Source: Streptomyces paradoxus
GTDB lineage: Bacteria; Actinomycetota; Actinomycetes; Streptomycetales; Streptomycetaceae
Reading direction: 5' to 3'
Length of the DNA stretch: 64,000 nucleotides
NCBI RefSeq assembly: GCF_014202475.1
Contig: NZ_JACHGV010000015.1
Span: 1 to 64,000, forward strand
The first letter of the stretch is position 1. Each line of letters starts with the position of its first letter. Both the position numbers and the translations under genes were made by a program. The notes beneath the pieces were generated by a model. The model was not told the DNA's origin. It saw only the letters and a list, made by a program, of their open reading frames with translations, and made no database searches. Below are positions 51,851 through 60,420 of the stretch, piece after piece.

Positions 51851-52660
51851 TTGCGCGTCAGCAAGCTGCCCCCGTACCGGCTCACCGACATCAAGCCGCA
51901 GCACGTCAACCTCCGCAAAGGCGAGGTTCCGACGCTCCGTTGCCCGGAGTGCCAGGCCTGGCACTCGATCCAGCGCAGTCTCCTGACTCCGCACTACCCG
52001 GAGCCCGGGAAGCGGTGCTCGGGAAGCGCGCGGCGCATCGTCTTCGACATGACCGTCGAGGAGTGGGGTGCCGCCCTCGTCGAGGGCGACCTTGAAGCCG
52101 GGGCGCGGCGGAGTAAGCAGCAGTTCAGCAAGCCGGTCCCGCCAGCGGGGCAGCCGGTCCACCGCATGTTTCGCACCGTCCAGTCGTCGCCGCTTGAGCG
52201 TGCGCGGCAGGCGATCGCCCGTCACCAGGTCGACTGCAAGGTCTGCTCTGGTGGCAAGAAGTGCCGGATGCCCGTGGTTCTGGCTCAACGGGAGGCGGGC
52301 CGGGCGGGGTTGGCGGCGTTAGAGCGTGCTCTGCGCGCGGTCGCCCGTCACCGTGTCGTTTGCGACGACTGCCGGCGGGGCCAGTTCTGCCCGCTGGGCT
52401 ACGAGTTGGCCGAGCGGAAGGCGTGGACGGAACAAACCCGCGAGGACATGACCCGGAAGCAGATCCGCGAACAGCGGGAAGAGCAGACCTGGGAGCGCGG
52501 CCGCGAGCGTCGCCACGCCCGCAGGCGGGCGTCGGACTGGCGTCGTGTGGGGCCCGCCGTCCGACGTACTGACCGTGAGCGTGCGCAGCGCCCCGTGGGC
52601 ACCGACTCTCCGAACAACCACACCAGCGTCCCGCTGGAACCGGTCCACGTCTCGCTCTGA
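51851..52660 (+). CDS. Cysteine-rich plasmid protein of unknown function
   Basis: A 269-residue protein with zinc-knuckle-like clusters: CPECQAWHSIQRSLL (about 31), CKVCSGGKKCRM (about 130) and CDDCRRGQFCPLG (about 173). The C-terminal third is a highly basic Arg/Glu helix (EQTREDMTRKQIREQREEQTWERGRERRHARRR). Nucleic-acid binding is likely. The start is a TTG at 51851 with AAGGAG six bases upstream. It is the first gene behind the operator-bearing promoter and is followed by the conserved possible RNA. Similar proteins occur in streptomycete plasmid regions, as far as I recall. Confidence 0.65.
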   Translation: MRVSKLPPYRLTDIKPQHVNLRKGEVPTLRCPECQAWHSIQRSLLTPHYPEPGKRCSGSARRIVFDMTVEEWGAALVEGDLEAGARRSKQQFSKPVPPAGQPVHRMFRTVQSSPLERARQAIARHQVDCKVCSGGKKCRMPVVLAQREAGRAGLAALERALRAVARHRVVCDDCRRGQFCPLGYELAERKAWTEQTREDMTRKQIREQREEQTWERGRERRHARRRASDWRRVGPAVRRTDRERAQRPVGTDSPNNHTSVPLEPVHVSL

Positions 52661-52718
52661 CCTGGAGCTCCGTGGGCGCCGCGAGAGCCTCCTCGTCTGG
52701 CCCCCGCGCAAGGTGCGA

Positions 52719-52887
52719 CCTGCGTTACCTGTGATCGCCGCCCGCACGACGAGCGGCGATGGCAGGGGGCAGCAGGATCTCTTCAGGTCAGCAGCCCTGC
52801 TGGGGTGGCCTCCGCCAGGGAAGGCCACCCCAGCTCGAGAAAACCGAAAGCGAGAACGGCCCCGGGATGCACCCCGGGGCCGTTGTC
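52719..52887 (+). ncRNA. Possible structured RNA, copy 2
   Basis: It matches the minus strand of 9960-10124. Elements in order: CCTGCGTTACCTGTGATCGCC; a variable stem (CGCCGC...GCGGCG); CAGCAG-cc-CTGCTG; the stem GGGGTGGCC / GGCCACCCC with the conserved loop TCCGCCAGGGA; and a terminator-like hairpin ACGGCCCCGGG / CCCGGGGCCGT (52852-52887). It sits between the Cys-rich gene and a 35-codon ORF, so it could be a leader RNA that ends or controls transcription into the transfer operon. Protein coding is less likely because differences between copies change amino acids but preserve pairing. Confidence 0.5.
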
Positions 52888-52937
52888 GGTCGCTTGTCGT
52901 TCATCGCGAGAGGAACACGACCTTGTTGGAGAACATG

Positions 52938-53045
52938 ATGACATCCCGCGGGCCGATCAGTGCCCAGGGGGACGGGAACCCGAGCCAGGAGGACGAGGCG
53001 CTGCGCCGCGCCAGGGAGAACGACCAGCGGGGTGGGAGGCGGTGA
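52938..53045 (+). CDS. 35-residue leader-like protein
   Basis: A short ORF, MTSRGPISAQGDGNPSQEDE followed by ALRRARENDQRGGRR, with GGAG seven bases before the ATG at 52938 (an in-frame ATG also lies at 52935). Its TGA overlaps the GTG of the ATPase gene by four bases, so translation of the two is coupled. It is too short for a family assignment. Confidence 0.55.
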   Translation: MTSRGPISAQGDGNPSQEDEALRRARENDQRGGRR

Positions 53046-53560
53046 CTGCCACCGTCTACGGCACCGGCACCCTGCACGCCGTGGCCGTGGACGAAAGGCC
53101 GTCTCTTCCCGATCCGGTGCCGGACCTGGTGGTGCACGAGTACGAGCGTGGCTTCCGCGCTGACCTGACGGCGTCCCGCGAGGCCGTCAGCGGTGTCCGC
53201 GCGCTGACCCGCTCGGTGCCTGCGACGTATGGCACCGACCAGGGCCTTGCCGAGTCCGCCGAGCTGGTGGTGTCCGAGCTGATGGGCAACGCGGTTCGGG
53301 CGAGCGACTCGGGCAAGGCGGTTCCGCTGGTCGTCGAGGTGCACGCCGCGCCGGTCGGCTCGCCGGGTATCGAGGTGATCGTCCACGACACCGTCCCTGG
53401 GCAGCCGAACCGCGGTGATGCCGCGCTGGACAGTGCCGAGGCGGAGTCGGGCCGGGGCCTGGGCATCCTCGACGCGCTCACCGACCGCTGGTCCGTCGAG
53501 CCGTCGACGGAGCCGTCCTTCACCAAGATGATCAGGTGCCTCGTCAGCCGCGCTGAGTAG
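53042..53560 (+). CDS. Anti-sigma-factor-type HATPase domain protein
   Basis: A 172-residue protein with the GHKL ATPase fold of RsbW-like kinases: the N-box is ELVVSELMGNAVRA (about 74-87), and the ATP-lid Gly motif GRGLGILDALTDRW lies near 141. The N-terminal 40 residues are a variable extension. Such proteins bind sigma factors or phosphorylate anti-anti-sigma partners; no partner gene is seen here. It follows the leader ORF with a GTGA overlap. Confidence 0.8.
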   Translation: MTATVYGTGTLHAVAVDERPSLPDPVPDLVVHEYERGFRADLTASREAVSGVRALTRSVPATYGTDQGLAESAELVVSELMGNAVRASDSGKAVPLVVEVHAAPVGSPGIEVIVHDTVPGQPNRGDAALDSAEAESGRGLGILDALTDRWSVEPSTEPSFTKMIRCLVSRAE

Positions 53561-53732
53561 CACCGCTGCCGTACGGGTGGGCAGGCACGAGGAAGGTCAG
53601 CTCCTTCGGGCGCAGCCCCTCGCATCCGGCGGCGCCGGAGATCACCGCCCGCCCGCTCCCCATCCCCCTAAGAGCCCCAGGGACTCCCCGTTCCTGGGGC
53701 TGCCCGAGTATGCGAATTCAACGGAGGGCTCC

Positions 53733-54044
53733 ATGAAGAACGTCCAGAACATCGTCGGTCTGTCCGCTGCCCACAAGCCCGCCTCCGAGGCCGGCGTCGA
53801 CTGGCGGCATAACGCGGTGTGCCGTGAGGAGGACCCCGAGCTCTTCTTCCCGATCGGCAACACCGGGCCTGCCCTGCTGCAGATCGAGGAGGCCAAGGCC
53901 GTCTGCCGCCGCTGCCCGGTCATGGAGCGCTGCCTGCACTGGGCCATGGAGAGCGGCCAGGAGCAGGGCGTGTGGGGCGGCACCGACGAGGACGAGCGGC
54001 GCCGGATGAGGCGCCGCGCCGCCCGCAAGCGCGCCAACACCTGA
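53733..54044 (+). CDS. WhiB-family iron-sulfur regulator
   Basis: A 103-residue Wbl protein. The four cluster cysteines are C30, C58, C61 and C67 (AVCREEDPELFFP; EAKAVCRRCPVMERC). GVWGGTDEDERR, the conserved turn, is followed by a basic RRMRRRAARKRA tail for DNA contact. It should bind a [4Fe-4S] cluster and a sigma factor. ATG at 53733 with GGAGG eight bases upstream. Wbl genes are common on actinomycete conjugative elements. It may regulate the transfer genes that follow. Confidence 0.92.
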   Translation: MKNVQNIVGLSAAHKPASEAGVDWRHNAVCREEDPELFFPIGNTGPALLQIEEAKAVCRRCPVMERCLHWAMESGQEQGVWGGTDEDERRRMRRRAARKRANT

Positions 54045-54100
54045 CCGCTGGACGGGACCGGCGGCCAACTCCTGGCCCGCCCCGCTGCACTGCCATCGAC

Positions 54101-54127
54101 CGGCCGCCCACACGACGGGCGGCCGGC
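54101..54127 (+). terminator. Hairpin after the WhiB gene
   Basis: CCGGCCGCCC-acacgac-GGGCGGCCGG, a perfect 10-bp stem, is followed by CCTTTCAC. It lies 57 bases past the WhiB stop and could terminate or attenuate transcription. Confidence 0.5.
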
Positions 54128-54185
54128 CTTTCACACGTCCCCAGCCCGGGAAAGCCTCGGGCTCCCTTCCTCCCCGGGAGAGCTC

Positions 54186-54428
54186 ATGGACCGCACCACC
54201 CCGACCGTCACCGGCACCACTCGGCTGCCGGACTCGCTGTGCACCCACACGCCGAAGTGCCCGTCCGCCGACAGCCCGGACCGGGAGGCCGCGCACGTCG
54301 TGGCCAGCCACCCGGAGCAGGGCTGGAGCCTGCTGTGCAACGGCGTCCTGCTCTTTGAGGACACCGGCGAGCTGCTCCCCGATGGCGGGGTCGTCGCCCC
54401 GCACCGCCCCGTCGCGGCTGTGGCCTGA
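54186..54428 (+). CDS. DUF5999 family protein
   Basis: An 80-residue protein with the family core CTHTPKCPSADSPDREAAHV, VASHPEQGWSLLCNGVLLFE and DTGELLPDGGVVAPHRP. DUF5999 proteins are small, cysteine-containing and frequent in streptomycetes, especially on mobile elements; their role is unknown. ATG at 54186 with GGGAGAG just upstream. Confidence 0.85.
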   Translation: MDRTTPTVTGTTRLPDSLCTHTPKCPSADSPDREAAHVVASHPEQGWSLLCNGVLLFEDTGELLPDGGVVAPHRPVAAVA

Positions 54429-54529
54429 CGGCTGCCTGAACCGCCCGCGCCGACCGCCGACACCCTGGCGGCCGGCTCGGGCGGTGACTGGGAGCCGGAC
54501 AGTCCGGACCACTGACGGAGAGGAACCCC

Positions 54530-54955
54530 ATGACCCCGTCGATCACCGCCTCCGCCGCGCTGGAGGCGCAGAACGAGGCCTTGCTGACCCGGGCCACGGA
54601 GCTGGAAGCGCTCTGGTACACGGGCCCGCGGATGTGGCATGGCCCCAGCGGTGAGCCCATCACCGGCACGCAGGCCGCCATGCACCTGGAAGCCGCCCTG
54701 GGACTGCTGGACCGGGAGGGCTGGGAGCCGGGTGCGTTCGGCCTGTGGGAGGTGCTGGCCGGCCCTGTCGACCTGAACGGCGTGGTCATCAAGGTGCTGG
54801 AGCTGGTCATCTGCGCCCACACCGGTGCCAGCGCGGCTGAGCCGCGGCTGTGGGACAAGGTGCCGGGCCGAACCGTCGACCAGGTCCGCGCCCTGCTGCT
54901 GACCGGCGCCGCCTACGCCCGCCGCTACGGCCCTGCGGACGCCGCGCACCACTGA
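54530..54955 (+). CDS. DUF6197 family protein
   Basis: A 141-residue protein (AALEAQNEALLTRATELEAL, ITGTQAAMHLEAALGLLDRE, FGLWEVLAGPVDLNGVV). It resembles the DUF6197 group of streptomycete element-borne proteins, role unknown. ATG at 54530 with GGAGAGG. It is followed by the large coiled-coil gene in the same operon. Confidence 0.65.
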   Translation: MTPSITASAALEAQNEALLTRATELEALWYTGPRMWHGPSGEPITGTQAAMHLEAALGLLDREGWEPGAFGLWEVLAGPVDLNGVVIKVLELVICAHTGASAAEPRLWDKVPGRTVDQVRALLLTGAAYARRYGPADAAHH

Positions 54956-55014
54956 CACCCGACACACCTGACCGCCGCCCCTGACGGGCGGCACCCGATC
55001 CGAAAGGAGGCGGC

Positions 55015-57207
55015 GTGGCCGCCAAAGGAACCCGGAAGAGGCCCACCGCCCGCAAGAAGTCGGCACCCCGCCCGGCTCCGCAGCCCACCGCCTCCACCAC
55101 TCCCGCCGCCGACCCGGCCCCGGCCGGGGAGACGGACCTGAACCTGGAGACGCTGGCGCTGGTCGCGGACGCCCGGGACCGGGCCGCCGACATCATCGAC
55201 ACCGCGCGCGAGCAGGCCGCCGCCCTCCAGGCGGAAGCCGAGGGCCAGGCGGCCCGCACCGTCGCCGACACCCACGAGCAGGTCACCGCGCTGCTGACCG
55301 AGGCGCAGACCCGCGCCGCGGGCATCACCGCCGACGCCGACCAGGAGGCCACCGCCCAGCGCAAGGCGGCGCAGGACGACCTGGAGGCGGCGCGCGGTGA
55401 GGCCGACCGGCTCCTGGGGGAGGCCCGCGACCGTGCCGAGGCCCTGGTGGCGGAGGCCCGCGCTCAGGTCACCGACCTGACCGAGCTGGCGGCGACCGAC
55501 CGCGCGGCCACGGCCACGGCGGTTGCCGAGCTGCGGCGCCTGGCCGAAGCCGACCTCACCGAGATCGCGGCGCTGGTCGACCAGCGCCGCATCGAGGCCG
55601 GCCAGATCCTCACCCGCGCCCAGGAGCAGGCCGACGAACTGGTGGCCTCGGCGCAGCGAGAGGTCGACCAGGCCCGCGAGCGGTTCGCCCAGCTCGCGGC
55701 GACGGCGGCCGAACGGTACGACGGCCGCCGGGCGGAGGCGGAGGCGCTGTACGCGGACGCGGTCAAGGCCGCCGACGACCGGCGCCGCGAGGCCGACAGC
55801 CATGTCGCCGCCGCGCACACCGAGGCGGAGCAGGCCCGCACCGAGCTGCGCGAGAAGCTGCGCGAGCTCACCGACCAGTTCGACACGGAGGCCGCGACCA
55901 AGCGCAAGGCCCTCGCCGACGAACTCGCCGGGCTCAAGGCGGCGTGCGACAAGCAGCGCGAGCGGCTGCGGGAGGAAGCCAAGACCGTCGCGGTGCAGCT
56001 GCGGGAGGCCGCCCAGAAGGAAGCGAGCCGCATCACCACGGAGGCGCAGCGCAGGGCCAAGGGCATCACCGACCGAGCACAGGCCGATGAGGCCCGCGCC
56101 CGCCGGCTGCTCGAGGAGGCCCGCGAGGCGAAGCGGGCCAACTCCCGCTTCCGCGGCTGGCAGCAGAACCTCAGCCGCAAGGCGTGGAAGACCGCACCGT
56201 GGATCGCGCTCGCCGCCGGCGTAGGGCTCGCCGCCTCCGGCGAGTACGAGCTGGCCCGCATGGTCGGCATCAACCAGTACGTCGCCCCGCTGCTGCCGGT
56301 CAGCATCGACGTCTACTGCGTCACCGCCTTCCGCGCCAAGAAAGACATCCCTTACGCGCTGCTGCTGATGGCGTCGGCGAACGTGACGTACCACCTGTCC
56401 GAGCAGGCCCACATCGTCAAGGAAGGCCAGTCGGCACCGTGGCAGCTGACCACGTTCGTCGTGCTGATCTTCGTGGCCGTGATCTGGCGGGTCCACACGC
56501 TCATGCACGACGACGGTACGAACGGGCACGGCAGTACGGCCGCTACGGGCGGCCGTACCGGTACGGACAGCGGAAACGGAACGCCCGCCCGTACAGGTAC
56601 GCACCGGCGTGCAGACGGAACGGACGGCATGCCGTCCAGCCGTACAGGGGCCGTCAGCCCCGACCTGCACACCGCTCGTAGCGCGGTCCAACCGGAGGAA
56701 ATGGGCGTCGGACGGGACGGTACGGACCCTGTACGCCCCGCCTCGCACCCGCCGCACGATGACGGGTCCGAAGCTGCGGTGACCAGGCCGTACAGCGACC
56801 GTACAGACGGCGTACACACCGCTCCCGACGAGGCGCGGCGTACAGGTACAGCGGCTGCGGGACGTACCGGTACGGCCAGCGCGGCCGTACAGGCGCGCAC
56901 CGGCACGGTCAGCGTCCGTACACAGTCCAGCGGTAACGGTGTTCCGGAGGCCCGTACAGGTACGGCCGCTGTGTCCTCTCCTGCAACCGGAACCAGCGGT
57001 ACGACGGGTGCGGACCGTCCCGGTACGCCTGTACGGACGGACGCTGAACTCCTGCCGCTCGTACACAACCTGCCGCGAGACGAGGACGGCTTCGTCACCA
57101 TCTACCAGGCCCGCACCAAACTCAGCGTCAACCAGTCCCGCGCAGTCCGGCTGCTGAAGGAGGCCGGCCTGCTGCGTCCCGAGGACGCGGACAAGCACCT
57201 GCGCTGA
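55015..57207 (+). CDS. Coiled-coil / DUF2637-like membrane protein (plasmid transfer-associated)
   Basis: A 730-residue protein. A basic N-terminus is followed by a long Ala/Glu/Arg coiled coil (about 40-380). Three or four membrane helices follow (about 390-500; WKTAPWIALAAGVGLAASGEY, YVAPLLPVSIDVYCVTAF, IPYALLLMASANVTYHL, LTTFVVLIFVAVIWRV), as in DUF2637 proteins. A low-complexity linker rich in RTGT (about 505-680) leads to a winged-helix end (EDGFVTIYQARTKLSVNQSRAVRLLKEAGLLR). Such proteins accompany TraB and may act in plasmid spread or DNA positioning at the membrane. GTG at 55015 with AAAGGAGG. The linker DNA is unusually dense in GTAC. Confidence 0.7.
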   Translation: MAAKGTRKRPTARKKSAPRPAPQPTASTTPAADPAPAGETDLNLETLALVADARDRAADIIDTAREQAAALQAEAEGQAARTVADTHEQVTALLTEAQTRAAGITADADQEATAQRKAAQDDLEAARGEADRLLGEARDRAEALVAEARAQVTDLTELAATDRAATATAVAELRRLAEADLTEIAALVDQRRIEAGQILTRAQEQADELVASAQREVDQARERFAQLAATAAERYDGRRAEAEALYADAVKAADDRRREADSHVAAAHTEAEQARTELREKLRELTDQFDTEAATKRKALADELAGLKAACDKQRERLREEAKTVAVQLREAAQKEASRITTEAQRRAKGITDRAQADEARARRLLEEAREAKRANSRFRGWQQNLSRKAWKTAPWIALAAGVGLAASGEYELARMVGINQYVAPLLPVSIDVYCVTAFRAKKDIPYALLLMASANVTYHLSEQAHIVKEGQSAPWQLTTFVVLIFVAVIWRVHTLMHDDGTNGHGSTAATGGRTGTDSGNGTPARTGTHRRADGTDGMPSSRTGAVSPDLHTARSAVQPEEMGVGRDGTDPVRPASHPPHDDGSEAAVTRPYSDRTDGVHTAPDEARRTGTAAAGRTGTASAAVQARTGTVSVRTQSSGNGVPEARTGTAAVSSPATGTSGTTGADRPGTPVRTDAELLPLVHNLPRDEDGFVTIYQARTKLSVNQSRAVRLLKEAGLLRPEDADKHLR
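56513..57064. repeat. GTAC-rich repeat cluster
   Basis: I count 24 GTAC tetramers in about 550 bases. Five are paired as GTAC-N2-GTAC (GTACAGGTAC three times, the palindrome GTACCGGTAC twice). They encode the RTGT linker of the membrane protein but are far denser than elsewhere in the operon, so a DNA-level role is possible. Confidence 0.6.
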
Positions 57208-57230
57208 TCCACCGTCCGGCACACACCAGT

Positions 57231-57263
57231 GAGGGCCAGCCCATCGGAAGTGGGCTGGCCCTC
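57231..57263 (+). terminator. 13-bp intergenic hairpin
   Basis: GAGGGCCAGCCCA-tcggaag-TGGGCTGGCCCTC, a perfect 13-bp stem between the membrane-protein gene and the next ORF. It lacks a T-run and may be an attenuator or an mRNA-processing or stability element. Confidence 0.5.
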
Positions 57264-57322
57264 GCTGCGACTGCCGGAAGCAGTCGACAGCCCCACCAGT
57301 ACACCAGGAGGGAATCCCCGCC

Positions 57323-57793
57323 GTGAACAGCAACAACGACCCGAATTACGCACCTCTGCGCGACATCGCGCAGAGCCCGGAGGCAACCGCCCGGTACCTG
57401 GCCGACGTTCAGCGGGTCCTGCTGGACATCGGCAAGAACCTGGAGATCCTCGCGATCGAGACCCGCGTTCACCTGCGCAAGACGCACGTGGAGGGCGACC
57501 GCTGGTACCACGCCAGGCTGCGCGCGATGCCCGTCGAGAAGGCCCTCGGGAACGTGCTCAAGAACCTGAACAACCTCACCGAGGGCCTGGAAAAGAGCGC
57601 CTATAAGCGCCGCACCCACGACGAGGCCGTTGTGAATACGGCCAGGGGCAGGAAGGAAAAGGAGCTGGAAAAGCAGCGGAAGAAGAACCCACCGACCCTC
57701 CAGACGGCACCCAGCCAGCAGGGCACGCAGATCCAGAATTCCGGGTACAGTGGTCCCACGTCGATTTACGACCTCGGTCGGGAGTCGGCGTGA
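57323..57793 (+). CDS. Plasmid-operon hypothetical protein
   Basis: A 156-residue soluble protein: NNDPNYAPLRDIAQSPEATA, a helical middle (RYLADVQRVLLDIGKNLEIL; ALGNVLKNLNNLTEGLEKSA) and a basic Lys/Arg segment (GRKEKELEKQRKKN) before a polar tail. No family recognised. GTG at 57323 with GGAGGGA upstream. Its stop overlaps the next start by four bases. Confidence 0.6.
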   Translation: MNSNNDPNYAPLRDIAQSPEATARYLADVQRVLLDIGKNLEILAIETRVHLRKTHVEGDRWYHARLRAMPVEKALGNVLKNLNNLTEGLEKSAYKRRTHDEAVVNTARGRKEKELEKQRKKNPPTLQTAPSQQGTQIQNSGYSGPTSIYDLGRESA

Positions 57794-58098
57794 ACCGCCC
57801 CCTCAGCAGCGCCGAACGCTCCGCCCAGCGACGCCAGAATTGGCTGAAGGAAGAGGCGAAGAAAGCCCGTGAATCTCGCGGCGAGGCAGGGCTGATGGAA
57901 TTCTGGCTCCGCCTGGCACGATCTCGAATGGCCAAAGACGTCAAAGCCGGTCGCGGCGACGTCTACTCCGGATTCGCGTTGATCTGCCGCCTGTTCATCA
58001 CGGCGCTGGACCAGCGGGTGGAGGGCAACGGACGGATCTGGAACGACCTGCTGCAGTACGCGGAGCAGGTCGTGGCGAAGCACCCCCCGCGTAACTGA
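57790..58098 (+). CDS. Plasmid-operon hypothetical protein
   Basis: A 102-residue basic helical protein: SSAERSAQRRQNWLKEEAKK, LMEFWLRLARSRMAKDVKAG, FALICRLFITALDQRVEGNG. No family recognised. The GTG at 57790 overlaps the upstream stop (GTGA), so the two are translationally coupled. A partnership with the preceding protein is likely but unproven. Confidence 0.6.
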   Translation: MNRPLSSAERSAQRRQNWLKEEAKKARESRGEAGLMEFWLRLARSRMAKDVKAGRGDVYSGFALICRLFITALDQRVEGNGRIWNDLLQYAEQVVAKHPPRN

Positions 58099-58110
58099 AC
58101 GTCACCAGCG

Positions 58111-58137
58111 AAGGCCCCGCCGGGCTCCGGCAGGGCC
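58111..58137 (+). terminator. Intergenic hairpin
   Basis: AGGCCC-c-GCC-gggctcc-GGC-a-GGGCCT, a 9-bp stem with one internal mismatch, 12 bases past the preceding stop. Confidence 0.4.
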
Positions 58138-58152
58138 TCGCGCGCGTAAAGC

Positions 58153-58182
58153 GTGCACACGTGCACGTGCACACGCGTGCAC
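58153..58182. repeat. GTGCAC palindrome cluster
   Basis: Four GTGCAC hexamers occur in 30 bases (58153, 58161, 58167, 58177); the middle two are contiguous. The cluster lies 44 bases before the next start codon, in a place suited to a regulator or a cis-acting transfer site. Confidence 0.5.
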
Positions 58183-58225
58183 ACAAGACCTCACGCTCTG
58201 TCAAGTCCCAGGAGGGAGGCGCACT

Positions 58226-60400
58226 GTGTCCGATGAGGACGGCACAGGGACCCTGGTCCAGGGCCCCTGGAGCGGTGATTCCACGTACGTGCCACCACCG
58301 ATCCCGGATTACGGCGACACCATTCCGCCACCGGAAGACATTCCCCCAGCGCCGCCGGAGTCGCCGGAAGAAACGACGATGGAACTGCCGAGCATTCCGG
58401 CATCCCCGGACCCGTCAGCGGCCCTGCGCTCTGAAGGAATTACGGCACCGGAAATCAGCGAAGATGACGGCGAATACGAGGAAGGAGAATACGAGCAGCC
58501 TCGTTCTCTCGCTGACCGTCTCGGTGACTGGCTGGAATTTCGCCTGGAAATGGCGCGGGCCAACCATGAAAGCGAAGCGCCTTTCCGTGAGGCTGAAATA
58601 GCACGGAAGGCCGCGCTGCTGGAGGGTCGCACCGCGCAAGAAGTCGCGATGATGGAGCAGAACGGAAAGCTCCACGCCGCGATGATGAAAGCGAAGGGCG
58701 ACAAAGCGGCGGCACGCACGAAAGCGTCCGGCTCCGGCCTGGGCTCGGACAAGGGCCGCTCGAAGGCCGGCGGCGGGGGCGGGTCCTCGCGAGGCGGAGG
58801 CGGCAGCGGCGGCGGACCGTCCCGCAACAACTCGGGTCCCGGCTCCAAAGGGCCCGGGTCACGTGGCTCCAACACCGGCGCCCCCGGCGGGCGTTCGGGG
58901 TCGGGGTCGGCAGGGGGCAGCGGAGGCGGCAAGGGCGGCACGAAGGGCTCCCAGACGGGCTCTGGCGGCCGTGCATCCGGTCCTGGGCGCAGCGGTTCGT
59001 CCGGGGGGTCGAAGGGCTCTCAGACGGGCTCTGGCAGCTCCGGCCGGGGCGGCCACTCGAAGGGCGACAGCAGCGGCCCGGCGTCCAGCGCTCGTGCCGA
59101 GCGGGCCCGCGGCCGCCAGGAGCGCGCCGGGGCCCGGCAGGCCGGACGACAGGAGAGGCGCAGCGCCGGGCACGCCGCCGGCGTTGCGGACCGAACCAAG
59201 GACCGCGACCAGGCCCGCGCCAACCGGCAGAAGGAATGGGAGGACCGCCGGGCCAAGAAGGCGGAGCGGACGAAGGCACGGAAGGCGAAGCAGGAAGCCG
59301 CGGCGTCGGCCGACTCGGGCCGCACCACGCTGGGTCAGGCCGTCGGTGAGGAAGCCCAGCGCCGCTTCGACAAGCGCCGCGCCGACGCGAAGGCCGCGAA
59401 GGCCGGCACCGAGAAGGTGAGTCTGGCCAAGGACAAGGACTCCAAGGGCAAGGGCACCGACGACGGCAAGAGCACCGACGGCAAGGACGGGAAGTCCGCC
59501 AAGGACGGCCCTGACGGGGCCTCCAGCGCCGCGAAGGACGGCAAGGCAGGTGATGCACCGGGCACCGACTCCACGGCCGGTGACGGAGCCTCTGACGGCG
59601 CGAAGAAGCGGCGCCGGTTCCGGCGTCGGCGCACCGGCGGCACGGGCCGGGCCGGACGGCGTGGACGTACTCGCCGCACTGGCCGGACCGGGCGCGCAGA
59701 GCGTGGTCGTACGGGGCGTGCCGGTCGGCGTGGCCGTCCGGCGGACAGCCCGTTCGGGGAGGAGGACTCCACGCCGACGGTTGAGTGGCCCGGCCGGCCG
59801 GCTCGCTCGCCGCGCACTGACAGCAAGGGCGAGGACGACATCGTCGACGCGGACATCGTCCCTGACGGGCCCGCGGCCATGACGACCGGCGTGCGGGGCC
59901 TGCCGCCCGCGCCGGAGCGGCACACCGCACGGCCCGGCACCAGTCAGCCGACCAGCATGGAAGGGAGCAGCGTGAGCAGTTCGAAGGTCAGCAGGACGTC
60001 CGGCGCGGGCGGCCTCGGAGCCCAGCACCGTACGGACATCACGTTCGGCGAGTACCTGGTGGAGATGGCGAACATCGCCATTCAGGCCGCGTCCGACCAG
60101 GAGCGGGCCGAAGCCCTCGGGGAGGCTCTCGACGAGGTTGCTGACGCCCTGCGGGACATGGCCGCCGACCTGATCGGCGACCACAACGTCAGCACCGAGG
60201 TCACTGAGCTGATCTCGGACCTGGCCGACGCTGCGGCCCGCATGAAACTGCAGGCGGAGCGATGTGCCTCCGAGTGCGGTCTGGCGCTGGAGGCGGCCAA
60301 GCTCGCGGCCGCGATGGTCGCCCGCATCTACGGCGAGGACATGGCCGCGAAGGAAGACGCAGGCCTGAAGTACACCTCGGCCGCCGCCCACCACGACTAA
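58226..60400 (+). CDS. Large low-complexity transfer-operon protein
   Basis: A 724-residue protein. The N-terminal 75 residues are Pro/acidic (PPPIPDYGDTIPPPEDIPPAPP). A helical segment follows (about 90-160; ADRLGDWLEFRLEMARANHESE), then a Gly/Ser-rich stretch (about 170-280), a Lys/Arg/Ala-rich stretch (about 280-450), an Arg/Gly block (GRAGRRGRTRRTGRTGRAERG), and a folded C-terminal helical domain (about 610-724; FGEYLVEMANIAIQAASDQE). It has no ATPase motif although relatives are sometimes labelled ATP/GTP-binding. GTG at 58226 with GGAGGGAGG. It may be a DNA-binding or scaffolding partner of TraB. Confidence 0.65.
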   Translation: MSDEDGTGTLVQGPWSGDSTYVPPPIPDYGDTIPPPEDIPPAPPESPEETTMELPSIPASPDPSAALRSEGITAPEISEDDGEYEEGEYEQPRSLADRLGDWLEFRLEMARANHESEAPFREAEIARKAALLEGRTAQEVAMMEQNGKLHAAMMKAKGDKAAARTKASGSGLGSDKGRSKAGGGGGSSRGGGGSGGGPSRNNSGPGSKGPGSRGSNTGAPGGRSGSGSAGGSGGGKGGTKGSQTGSGGRASGPGRSGSSGGSKGSQTGSGSSGRGGHSKGDSSGPASSARAERARGRQERAGARQAGRQERRSAGHAAGVADRTKDRDQARANRQKEWEDRRAKKAERTKARKAKQEAAASADSGRTTLGQAVGEEAQRRFDKRRADAKAAKAGTEKVSLAKDKDSKGKGTDDGKSTDGKDGKSAKDGPDGASSAAKDGKAGDAPGTDSTAGDGASDGAKKRRRFRRRRTGGTGRAGRRGRTRRTGRTGRAERGRTGRAGRRGRPADSPFGEEDSTPTVEWPGRPARSPRTDSKGEDDIVDADIVPDGPAAMTTGVRGLPPAPERHTARPGTSQPTSMEGSSVSSSKVSRTSGAGGLGAQHRTDITFGEYLVEMANIAIQAASDQERAEALGEALDEVADALRDMAADLIGDHNVSTEVTELISDLADAAARMKLQAERCASECGLALEAAKLAAAMVARIYGEDMAAKEDAGLKYTSAAAHHD

Positions 60401-60420
60401 GACGAGGGAGGAAACCGCTG

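Noticed and set aside
54925..57336. 803-codon minus-strand frame
   Set aside because: Shadow of the coiled-coil membrane-protein gene; no domains, and the plus-strand gene has a clear start and ribosome site.
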